Assembly: GCA_020726505.1 (NCBI GenBank)
Contig: JAHLEZ010000025.1
Span: forward strand, 620,001-684,000
Direction of reading: 5' to 3'
DNA length: 64,000 nt
From: Leptodontidium sp. MPI-SDFR-AT-0119
Lineage: Eukaryota; Ascomycota; Leotiomycetes; Helotiales; Leptodontidiaceae
Shown here: one piece after another, positions 32,550 through 42,700 of the stretch
Layout of the letters: every line of letters begins with the position of its first letter
How positions within the stretch are numbered: the first letter of the stretch is position 1
Program-made: the position numbers and the translations under genes
The notes under the pieces: generated by a model
What the model saw: the letters and a program-made list of their open reading frames with translations, nothing else
Database searches by the model: none
Told to the model about the DNA's origin: nothing

Positions 32550-33398
32550 TCAGTCCTCATTTGCAGCTTCAAGATGCTTCCGAAGGATTCGATCATATGC
32601 CCCTTCCAAGTAGCTGTTGCCGCCTATCGAGCTCCCACCGCAGGAATACTCACCACCACGGAGCGAATCACGAAATCTGTAAAACTCGTCCTTCGCCGTA
32701 TTGAAAACCTCTTCATTCTGAGCGTTCAACTCCCACTGAGCTCCTTCCTGAAATATTTTGATCTCCGGGCAAACATAACCTGGAAGGTGTCCAAACCATC
32801 CATCAAAATCTTCAGTCAGTGTCGTAATCGTGCCCGTCCACTCGTAGGCATTCTCCGGCGACCACAACTCCAGAGTTCGAAGCTTTGGCATGGCACGGAA
32901 TTCATCCCGGCAATGATCGAAGAAGTGTTCTGAAGTATTCCCACGAGCTATCAAGTGCTGAATCTGTGCCTTGTCTGTTTCGGCAAGCTCACACAGAGAT
33001 CCGTATCCGATCCAGATTATGTCCATATCAAAGCTCGTCCATATGTAGCGTGTGTCTGACTTGTGGCGGAAAGCCTGAGTGTAGCAGTGAAGTGCTTCCA
33101 GGCGAGATTCCAGGCAGGTATGAAGTAGAGGGGGCGTCCGACTTGACGTACAGAGGTACGGGACATGGTCGGCAGATTGGAAACGATTGACGAATTTGAT
33201 CTTGAGAGCTCTAGAGCGCTGGGAGCGGAGATGAAGTCTCCAGACGCGCACGCGAAGCTCCTTTGGGAGACGAGGGAACGGGTGGAAGGTAGCCGAGTGC
33301 GTGGCCACGAGAGTGTTCGCCATTGGATGACGAGGTGCTTTATCGTCTCCAGAGCAGGTTGTGTCGGGGTGGTCTGGAAACCGCTTGTAGACGTGCAA
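32550..33398 (-). CDS. 2EXR domain protein
   Basis: Intact 282-residue frame. Met 26 (33323, MANTLVATHSATFHPF) is the more likely start because the 2EXR signature begins just after it: FHPFPRLPKELRVRVWRLHLRS...R.LKIKF and later PPLLHTCLESRLEALHCYTQAF. This F-box-like domain is expanded in Pezizomycotina; its molecular role is unknown. The C-terminal half (MDIIWIGYGSLCEL..., LRTLELWSPENAYEW) is family-typical. It is the last intact gene before the repeat-rich right half. Confidence 0.83.
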   Translation of the reverse strand: MHVYKRFPDHPDTTCSGDDKAPRHPMANTLVATHSATFHPFPRLPKELRVRVWRLHLRSQRSRALKIKFVNRFQSADHVPYLCTSSRTPPLLHTCLESRLEALHCYTQAFRHKSDTRYIWTSFDMDIIWIGYGSLCELAETDKAQIQHLIARGNTSEHFFDHCRDEFRAMPKLRTLELWSPENAYEWTGTITTLTEDFDGWFGHLPGYVCPEIKIFQEGAQWELNAQNEEVFNTAKDEFYRFRDSLRGGEYSCGGSSIGGNSYLEGAYDRILRKHLEAANED

Positions 33399-33731
33399 TC
33401 TCGAGGATGCGATGCGGGAGGGTTTAAATCAGCTGTAGTGATGTTGGCTACCTAGGCGCTAACTACAGTAAGCGACCGCATGGGTGCGGCCGCAGCGCCA
33501 AGCCCTAACCCCGGACAAAGTCCTCTCCCGCTCTTCCGCTCAACCAAACAAACGGTTTCGTGTACGAAATGTTGATCTTAAGCGCAGCCACCTTAGGGTT
33601 TGAGGTTTAGGTTATATTTGTTTCTAATAACGCTAACTTGCTACAAGTGTTTTTCTTTCTCTTTATCTCTCGTATAAGTACATATATAAGGTATATTACA
33701 GGTAGAAAAGTAAGGTTATAGTAAGTAAAAT
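33399..33731. other. Border of repeat region, telomere-like motif
   Basis: Non-coding. CCTTAGGGTTTGAGGTTTAG (33590-33609) resembles decayed TTAGGG repeats. GCATGGGTGCGGCCGCAGCGCC near 33479 can fold back on itself. Confidence 0.4.
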
Positions 33732-34238
33732 GTAAGCCTTAGGGTAGGCTAAGTGTGAGTCACAGGGTAAGCCAGGAGTAAGCCTTAGGGTAAGCCAGGT
33801 GTGAGCTAGAGGGTAGGCCAGGTGTGAGCCAAAGGGTAGGCCAGGTGTGAGCCAAAGGGTAGGCTAGGTGTGAGCCACAGGGTAGGCCAGGTGTAAGCTA
33901 CAGGGTAGACCAGGTGTGAGCCTCAGGGTAGGCCAAGTGTGAGCGTCAGGGTAGACTAAGCGTGAGTCGCAGGGTAAGCTAGGCGTGCGCCATAGGGTAG
34001 GCTTAGTGTGAGTCGCAGGGTAGGCTAGGTGTGAGTCGCAGGGTAGGCTAGGTGTGAGCCATAGGGTAGGCTAGGTGTGAGCCATAGGGTAGGCTTGGTG
34101 TGAGTCGCAGGGTAGGCTAGGTGTGAGTCGCAGGGTAGGCTAGGTGTGAGTTGCAGGGTGGGCTAAGTGTGAGCTATAGGGTAGGCTTGGTGTGAGTCGC
34201 AGGGTAGGCTAAGTGTGAGCCGTAGGGCAAGCTAGGCT
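33732..34238. repeat. 23-bp minisatellite, about 22 units
   Basis: Units of the form GTGAG(C/T)C(A/G)(C/T)AGGGTAGGCTAGGT run head to tail, differing mainly by transitions. The array begins where the retrotransposon's 3' region should lie, so it is probably its 3' untranslated repeat. Confidence 0.85.
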
Positions 34239-37200
34239 ATTATTGACGTCGCGGCTATACCTTTAACTTGAGTTAGAATTAGAGCGATATAGCTGTCGAG
34301 CTATTTAGCGCTACTGTCCCTTAAGAGGCCCTGTAACGCCTTGTAGTCCTTCGTTATATCCTTTTTTATTAGGCCTCTTACTGAGAGGATTAAAGGGTAG
34401 AAAAAGGCCCCTAAGTCCTTATATTTCCGGCGTTTTTCGGCTGCGGCCTTTATAAGTGTGGCGTAAGCTTCTTCTCGTGTTAAGTCTTTGTTAATAGTTA
34501 CTATTTGAACGTTATAGTAGTGCCTAGTAGTGCTTAAGAGCACTGAGAAATCGGGCCGGCGGCTGTTTTCTAAGGTTGACGACGCTGTAGACGCTATAAA
34601 TACAGGCTTCAGCTTTGATTCCACTTTTAGGTCTTCCCGGCTAGAAAAGGTTATAATAAATACACGGGTAACTTAGTTATGGCGTATAATCTAGCGTCGT
34701 TCAGCCCCTCTACAGGTGTCTTCGTGGCCTATTTCGGGGTAGGCGCCGCACGTCGTATAGGGGGTAATCGGGGCTTTTATAGGGAGTAAGAGCCTAGTCC
34801 TTAGGGCTTCAGTTACTGTAGAGTCCGCTAAAAGAGAGTGTTTTTGCGTAGGCAGGACTCTGAGCTAGTGGCGCCCTAAGTAACTGGCGTTCTCGAGTTT
34901 AGCTTTTAGGGCTGTTTTTAATAAGGTTAATAGAAGCTTCTCTTCTAGGCTTTTGTTGACGCTAATATAGACTTCTTAGGCTGTCGGTAGGGGCCGTCCA
35001 AGGGGGTCCGGGTATATTACAGGGCATATAGCCTGTAGAATAGGCCTACAGGATTCTTTGGCGGCCTTATAGAGTCCTAGGGCGAGTAAGGCGTGTTGGG
35101 GTATTCTTAGGCCTCCGTCTCGTACTAGTAAGGAGAGTAATACTTGGCGGATTAGGGTAGTTGTGTCTCTTGGTTCCCTAGCGATTAAGGCCTATATAAC
35201 GCCCTTAATTACTAAGTCAGCCGATTTCCAGAGGTTTAGTAGGCCTTCAGGGTCGAGCTAGCGCTGAAGGTGCCTAAGTAAGAGGTGTATACTACCCCTA
35301 AGGAGTAGTTAGGCGTGCTGTTTAAGGAGGTCCTTTAGGGTATTTACCGCTGTAGTTAAGGTACTGATTTTCCCCTAGAGGAAGGTGCGGCGGTGGGTTA
35401 TAGGGCTTATAAAGGTCCCTAGGGCTTTGAGTCCAGTAGTTCAAAGCCTAGAAATCGACTGTTTAGTGCTCTTCTAGTAGTTGAAAGCTACTGGGGAGTG
35501 CTGGAAAGCCTCTGTAATTACAAGGAGGAGTGCTGTCTTTTCAGGGCTAAGAACGTAAATGTCGTTTAAATAGGCTATAATCGTAGCCTTTAGTAGGGTG
35601 GTTTAGAGGTGTTTTAGTATAGGGCGTAGTACTAGAGAGAATAATAAAGGAGCTAGGGGGTCTCCTTGGCGTACTCCTTCAGCGCTTACTAGCGTTTGGC
35701 CGCTATTCGTCACTAGAATAGACGGTTGGTTATAGGCCTATTTAGCGGCTCAATATAGCGTAAGGGCGTATTTAGCGACTGCTGACGCTATAGAGGTGCG
35801 GCCTATTTAGTTGTAAGCGTTGGTTAAGTCTAAGGAGGCGATTCGCTATGTATTTAGCCGGTTTGGACCGCTAATAGCCTCCTCTAAGAGGAAAATCGCC
35901 GGTTCGACGCCTCCTACGCTATTTACCCCGAGTTAGTTAAGGAGTAACATTAAGGGCCTAAAAGAGGTAGTGAAAATAGCTTTTAGGGCTACCTTATAAA
36001 TAAGGTCCCTTATAGCGATTAGGCGTACGCCCCCGTCAGGCTTTTGAAGGCCTATAAGTCGGGAGGCGTATAAGAGGTCGTAGCTTAGGGCTGTTCTTTG
36101 TCGAATTATATTTGTTAAGTGTATAAGCGCTGTAAGTACAGGGCTCTTAGGCGTATACAGCGCTATATTAAGTAGTAGGCGAGTCCAACCGCTGAGGGCC
36201 GCGGCTTTTTCTTTATTAATCGATTTAATAGCCTGTAATACGGCCTCTTCCGTGATATATTACCCCGGGGTAAGGCTAGCGTTGCCGAAGGGGTTCTCGT
36301 TCCTTATAGAGTGCTTGTCGTACAGGGTATTCAGGGTCTCTAGCGTATCAGGGGCTAGGGGTATAAGGTCGATTAAGGCCTTAGAGGCTCGACTAATATA
36401 GCCCTTTTTTAGGAGCTTAATTGCTTGTTTTGCCGGGGGGGTCGTTTAATAAAGTATAAGGCTCTTCTCCAGGCCTAATAAGGATTGCTGGGATCGTTGT
36501 AGAGTAGGCTCGTAGCGTTTTAGGGAGTTCCCCCTTCTTTAGGCTTATGCCTAATACCCTAGGAAGTAGTAAGAAGTCTAGTAGTTACTTCTCTTTTAGT
36601 AAGTATAAAAACGCTGTAACTGCCCTATTAGCTGCCTTTGTAAAGAATATAACATGCCTGGCGTGTAGGCGTTTTTCAGGGACTTATACTGTGTTATAGA
36701 GTATTAAAGCCTGTACTAAAGGCTTCTGTAGGCTAGCCCTTATCGCATTTAGGTGATCTAAAGCGCTATCGACGTTTATAGGCACTGCCGAAGCCTGTGG
36801 GCGTAGAGGTGTAGGCGTTGAGGTAGCCTAAGGCCAATGAATTGAGTACTAAAGGCCTGAGGGTAGGCTAGAAGTAGTAGGTTGGGAGCTTAAGGGTAGG
36901 CCAGGTGTGCGGTGTCGAGAGCCTGAGGGTAAGCTAGGTGTGAGGCCCGAGGGTAGGCTAGTTGTGACGCCTAAGGGTAGGCTAAGTGTGACGTCTGAGG
37001 GTAGGCTAGGTGTGACGTCTGAGGGTAGGCTAGGTGTGACGTCTGAGGGTAGGCTAGGTGTGACGTCTGAGGGTAGGCTAGGTGTGAGGCCTGAGGGTAG
37101 GCTGGGTGTGACGTCTGAGGGTAGGCTAGGTGTGACGTCTGAGGGTAGGCTAGGTGTGAGGCCTGAGGGTAGGCTGGGTGTGCGGTGTCGGGGGCCTGAG

Positions 37201-38516
37201 GGTAGGCTAGGTGTGAGGCCTAAGGGTAAGCTAGTTATGATGTCTGAGGGTAGGCTAGTTGTGATGCCCGGGGGTGACGACGTTATAATTATAGGGTCTT
37301 TTAGGGGTATTGGCGCTGTAGTTAGTGAAGCTTGGGGGGGTGATGCCGCTGGGGATACGCTGTATAGCCTAGGGGAGAAGCCTATTCTTGATAATAGCGG
37401 GAGGTAGGGGCTATCTAAGGGTAAGCTAGGTGTGAGGGATATTTTAGTGTCTAGAGTAGTCGGTAGGGGGGTTTAAATAGCGTCTTCAAAGTTTAGCGTG
37501 GGGGAGTTAAGCGCTATAGAGGCCCTGTAAAGATCGTCGTCGGACGAGCTGTTGATTATAGGCTGTTTAGGCGTATTACCGGCTTTCCGCTGGCGTCTCG
37601 TACGGCGTTCGGCGCCTAAGGAGGGGGTTCTTGCCTAGCGTTTACCGGCGGTAGGCTTCTACGTCGGAGTAGTCTACTGTATTATAGGGGGTAGCAAGCC
37701 TAAAGCGAGAGCTTAGGCGTATATAGTGGTTCGGGGTATATAAGCTGAGGTTATAAGGTGTTGAGGGCCTGTAAGTGTAGTAGCTTTAGGCTAGTATAAG
37801 CTTGTAGGCGAAGGGGGTGTAAGGGGTTTAGAGCCTAAAGGTGCTGAGGGTGCTGAGGAGATAAGGCTTATTACTGTAATTTAGGCGTATATGAGAGCCG
37901 GGGGATTAAGGTATTAGTGCTCTGAGAGGCCTAAAGGGACTCTAGCTGTAGGGGCGGAGGCTCTAAAAGGCGGTAAGAGTTGAGGAAAAGCGATTTCAGG
38001 GTATAAAGCGCCTGTAGGGTCGTCGATTTCAGGGTCTAGGGGTGTTGAAGACGCTGAAGCCGGTGGAGCGGTGTGAATTCGATGTTGAGTTGATATTTTA
38101 GAGTTGCCGGTAATACCGTGTATTTTAGCACTATAAGTCTTAACTCCGTGAGCTCCTTTACACGCTGTAGCGCACGTCGGGCAGGGGGTTAAGCTTATAG
38201 GCTGTAATTGTAAAGTAGTGTAAGAGTCAGTAAGGTGCTTTTTGCGTATATAATCGAGGATATCCGAGTAATTGTTTTTACACGTCGGGCATTCGAAGGC
38301 TATAGTGTAAGAGAGGTAAGAGGGGGCAATACGGTAAAAAAGGGGGGTAAAAGCGTATAATATAATAAAAAAGAGAGTAAAAGAGTAAGAAGTCAGTGGA
38401 AAATCGGTGGAAACTCGATAAAGAGAGTCAAAAGAGTAAGGAGAGTGTAATAAGGATATAAAGAGTCGAGAGAGTGAAAAGAGTATAATAAGGATAAAGA
38501 TAGTCAAGAGAGTCAA
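34239..38516 (-). mobile_element. Non-LTR retrotransposon with restriction-like endonuclease, RIP-inactivated
   Basis: On the minus strand, 5' to 3': two zinc-finger-like motifs (CPTCKNNY..ILDYIRKKH and CPTCATACKGAHG...SAKIHG, about 38290-38110); a linker of an 8-residue repeat (PSLPSDVT, 37270-36900); an RT frame from about 36500 with ITEEAVLQAIKSINKEKAAA, LIGLQKPDGGVRLIAIRDL, ASLDLTNAYN, GVRQGDPLAPLLFSLVL and YLNDIYV (about 35561-35573); then a Cys/His knuckle TCGAYPEIGHEDTC (about 34710-34750) and the endonuclease signature RRPDFSVLLS...YYNVQIV in the last ORF (34624-34301). Finger-RT-CCHC-RPD order defines the RLE-encoding LINE groups (R2/CRE-like). Stops are TAG/TAA at Gln/Trp positions. 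The RT YxDD is YLND and one knuckle Cys is Tyr, all G-to-A changes, so it is dead. Confidence 0.85.
36857..37275. repeat. 24-bp minisatellite inside the retrotransposon
   Basis: Units of the form GTGA(C/G)GTCTGAGGGTAGGCTAGGT are tandem, mostly 24 bases, so the frame is kept through the array on both strands (minus reading PSLPSDVT). The core GGGTAGGCTAGGTGTGA is the same as in the 33.7-34.2 kb array. Confidence 0.85.
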
Positions 38517-38560
38517 AAGAGTAAAGAGAGTGTGATGAGGATAAAGAGAATATTAAAGCT
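38366..38560. repeat. Purine-rich degenerate tandem repeat
   Basis: Three loose units of about 37-45 bases (from 38419, 38459, 38496) built of AAGAGAGTCAAAAGAGTA and GTGTAATAAGGATA. They lie at the 5' end of the retrotransposon. The apparent hydrophobic N terminus of the minus ORF here is a translation of this repeat. Confidence 0.6.
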
Positions 38561-38630
38561 AAGAAGTAGTAGTTATATAACCTTAACTATAACCCTAAGT
38601 TTAACCTTATCTCTAATTCCTTCCTTTTCC

Positions 38631-38703
38631 CTTTGTGATTCTCATTAATTTTAAGCGAAAGCTTAGACTATTATTCCCTATATAATAAGCGAGAATCACA
38701 AAG
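38631..38703. repeat. 13-bp inverted repeat / hairpin
   Basis: CTTTGTGATTCTC (38631-38643) and GAGAATCACAAAG (38691-38703) are perfect complements with 47 bases between. Copy 2 has the same structure near 47780-47852 with RIP-type mismatches. Confidence 0.7.
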
Positions 38704-38814
38704 TACTTTAAGCTTTTATTAGTTTAATAAAGTAATAAGATTTAGCGTATTTTACTTCGTTACCTTAATAAATTACAACTAAGCAAGTTAACTAATAACT
38801 CATAAGACTTCTTA

Positions 38815-39600
38815 AAGACTCTACAAGAAATCACTCCTCTTACGACCTTAATAAAATTAATTAAACTATCTCTAGTAGAAAAAACTAAGGTAGTTTTATT
38901 TAAAGAAAAAAAGAAAGAGTATTCTTAAATACTTATACTAAAATTAATTACTAATACTAAAGACAAAAATAGTCTACTATTAAGAGTATAAAACTAAATA
39001 AGTGAATATAAAATTAACAATAATATAATTAGCTTCCTCTCTAGCGCCTCCTAGTTCTTACTAGGCTCTACTAAAGACCGTCATAAAGCCCTCAAATGTC
39101 ACACAAACTAAGGCAATTAAGTTAAGACACCTTTTATCTTAATAACGATAAGTATTTATAAGATTAAATTAGTTTATATTCCCTCCTTTATAAAACGCTA
39201 AGACGAGAAGAGTATTAAGTGTAATAATAAGCTAATTATTATTAATACTTATACCTAATTTACGAAAAGACTACTAGTCTTAAGTATAAATATAAAACTC
39301 AATTACTATAATATTAAGACTTTATATAAGAATCACTAGAACTATAAAAATTCCTATTACACTTTCGAATATATCCTCCTATTTAGAGTTAATATTAATA
39401 AGATTATTATAACTTAGTATTAGTAAAATATTAAATAAACCGCTTAGAAATCAAAAAGGGATATTAACTACTAGTTCTAGACAATTATTGTTTTACTCTA
39501 TAAGGAATATAAAGTAGCGAGAAAGGTAGGTCGACTAATAAAGTTTAAGGGTAAATATACTAGGCTTACTTAAACTTAAACTCAGCTTTTTTAAAGTTAA
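38815..39600 (+). pseudogene. Relic ORF, unrecognised (copy 1)
   Basis: One plus frame reads DFLKTLQEITPLTTLIKLIKLS...KCNNKLIIINTYT...NYYNIKTLYKN with stops only as TAA/TAG. The same frame in copy 2 is longer (47960-49150). It ends before the inverted motif TAGATTTTTATTTATAA (39759-39775). It has no recognised family; Lys/Ile-rich composition partly reflects RIP. Confidence 0.5.
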
Positions 39601-39775
39601 TATTCTAAAATAATCTCGCGACTTTAAATAGGCTCTTATTTATAAAGTAAAAGCTACCCACTTACCCTAAGAGTCATCACTTAATCGCGACTTCCCTTTT
39701 TAACTTAACTTTATAAATAATAATTTGCCTTACTCTTTTCTTTTTAAACCTTTCCTTTTAGATTTTTATTTATAA

Positions 39776-42700
39776 GTAATAGTTTTCTTATTTTAAATTA
39801 TTTCTTAAATAAATTAAGAAGTTAATACTTAAAAACACTTTAAGTCTAATACTTTAAACTTACTTATAAATAATTATCTTCTTAAACTAACTTAAATACT
39901 AATCCCTTATTATCTATATTAACTCTACTTAAGTAATAATATATATAAAAATTAATTACATCTTACACTTAAAGACTTAATCCCCTCCTTTAACCTTACT
40001 ATATAATATATTAACTAAGTTAGTTACACTAGTGTCACCCTTAATACTATAAACCTCTAAAATCCTTCGCAGCCGCTTTACTTTTAATTCTAATACTACT
40101 ACGTCCTTTATTATATTATTCTAAATACATCGTTTGTTTTAACAAGTCTTTTGCCTATTAATCTTCTAAAGTATATAATACTTCTAATATAAATTAGACC
40201 CTAAAAGCCTCCCGTCTTTAATTCCTTTTATTAGTCCCTTCTTACTCTTTATATATTTAAGATCGCGACAGTAGTTATATTTAAATTACGTGTGCCGTGT
40301 ATCCTTTACATTTCTATTTAATTAATATTATAAGTATCTCTCTTACTTTAATAACGCTACTATCTTATTATTTAATACCTCTATTATTCCTTATAAATCT
40401 ATTACTTTTATCCTTTTTATAAAGATCTTCTTAAAAACTGTGGCAAATAATAAATCTATTATCTATCTTATCACTCGAACTATACTAAATATAAACTCTT
40501 AAATATTTATAAGCTTAATTATTTATTTATAAGAACACTTTACTTATTTCGCTCGTTTCTTTAATAAACTTAATCTTACTTAATAAATTTATTTACTTTC
40601 TCTTATTACTTCCTTTATTTCTTTTACTCCGCGGATTAATTTACCTTAAAGCCGAACTTTTTCTCCTCTTTAAACTCGAACCTATTAAACTTCCTTCGGA
40701 TATATATTCTAGCGTCTTAAGAATCCGTAATAAAGTAATAGAAACTTATAATAATCGTAGTTTTACGTATAATAAGTTCGAGGTTATTATATTAATCTTA
40801 AAAGAAGAAGACGTTTATATTACGCTTCCTCTTCTAGACTAAATCTCTATTAATATAAGGCTTTATATTCGTTATGTCGGCGATATTATATCCTCACTTA
40901 ATATGTTGTACCTTCTTTTTCGTCTAATTAGTGACGTTATAATTATAAATATAGTAAATCTTAACGAGTTATTATTTTATTTAAATACTTAGGTTATATC
41001 TTTAAGAGCCTCTGTTTTTAATCGCGGCCTTTTAACTTTAGGCGTTAGTAAGTCTAATGTTTACGTATTTATCGTTTAATTATCGTAATTATTACACGCC
41101 GTGTCCGCCTTATTATATCTCCTTAGCTCGTTATTTATAAACGCTACTAAAATCCGTCGCTTATACTTATTTGTTTTAATTAACTCTTATATCCCTTTAG
41201 TTTTCGGTCTTTAGTTATCTTTTAATTAGTCTTAATTATTGTCCGAAATCACGATAATAAAATCTATAACTTCCCTGTTTTATCCCGCCTACTTTATTTA
41301 TTAATAATAATCTAAAATCTTATAATACTTCTTAACGTATATTACCTCTATTACCCCTAAGTTTATCCCTTTTTTAATTACTATTATCGTGATTATTATT
41401 TACTTCTTACTTATTTAAAACCTTATTATTAACTTATCTTTTTTACTTAATAATAAGCCCCCGTAGAAAAAACCCACCCTTACTACTTATAATAACCTTT
41501 CCCCCACCGCCTTAGTCATTATATATATTAATATCCTCGCCGCTAGGCCTACTTACGTCTAAATTCTCTCTACTTCTGTCTTATACACTTAATTCCCCTT
41601 TACTCTTTAAACTTAATATTATAAGTTCTTCTTTATTGTCTCCTTTATTACCTCCTTTACTTCGTAAGCCTTTATACCCACTTACTTATATAAGTCCCTT
41701 CGTATACTCCTTAATAACGTCGTTAATAAAAAGACCTTTTATATTACTTATACTTTTAAAACATTATTTACTTTATTAAATAAATCGGCTATTATCCTCT
41801 AAGCCGGCCTCTAATTCGTATTTATTATTAAGTAATAATACTTATTAAAGACTACCTTCTTTAATTTTTGTGTCTTTATTATTATTTTAATTTATCCTCG
41901 AAAATAATCCTCCTTTGTAACCTCTAGCACAACGAATACCACACTTATATTAGGCGTTATTCGAGACGTTAATATATCTACTGAGATCCCTAGGCTTTTA
42001 TAATATACTTTAACTTATTCCCGTAATATTATATATAATATAAATACTAAAGTCACTTTTCTTTTACTTAAACTCGTTAAAATTATATACACGAGCGTCT
42101 TTTTAACTCCTATTAAGGCTACTTATACGATATTCTTTTTTGTTCTTATAATTACTTCTACGACCTTTTATTATATTATAGTTCTAAATTCAGTCGAGTT
42201 ATATAACTTTTGTAACTTATAATAAGTAATTATTATATTAAATTAATTGTTATAAATAAAAATCTATTATAAATCCTTCACAAGTTATAACTCCTTTTAA
42301 GTTTTAATTTATAAAGGCGATAAGTTTAACTCCCTTAATACCTTTTATAGCGCTATCTTAATCTTTATGATATTTATAAAACTGTTATAAATTATTAAAG
42401 ACACTAAGAGTAACTTATATACGGCTAGTAAATCCTTAATATTTATATCTTCTTATTTAAATCCCTAAAAAGTATATTAGCGTCTTAATACTTCACGAAA
42501 TATATCGATTGTCTTTAAACTTAAACTAGTTAAGTTGTTTATTTAGAGTCTATAGTAGTATTTTTCTACTTCTTTGTCGTGGCCCGACTATAAGATATAC
42601 GCGTCGACCCCCGTTATATCCCCTCTTTATATAAATCACTTATTTAACGCGATTATAACCTACCTCTAGGCCTATTTATATAATTCTACTCCTATTCGAG

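Larger units (their letters stand above)
38613..42150. repeat. Segmental duplication, copy 1
   Basis: Aligns with 47757-51668 in the same orientation. It carries the left ORF relic (38815-39600) and the 3' two thirds of the RecQ-like relic. It lacks about 372 bases present in copy 2 (see findings). The left edge abuts the retrotransposon 5' side. Confidence 0.88.

Noticed and set aside
33732..34238. CRISPR array
   Set aside because: Units are contiguous without unique spacers, and the genome is fungal; it is a minisatellite.
36907..37407. 166-codon plus-strand ORF of GRLGVTSE repeats
   Set aside because: Translation of a 24-bp minisatellite on the strand opposite the retrotransposon.
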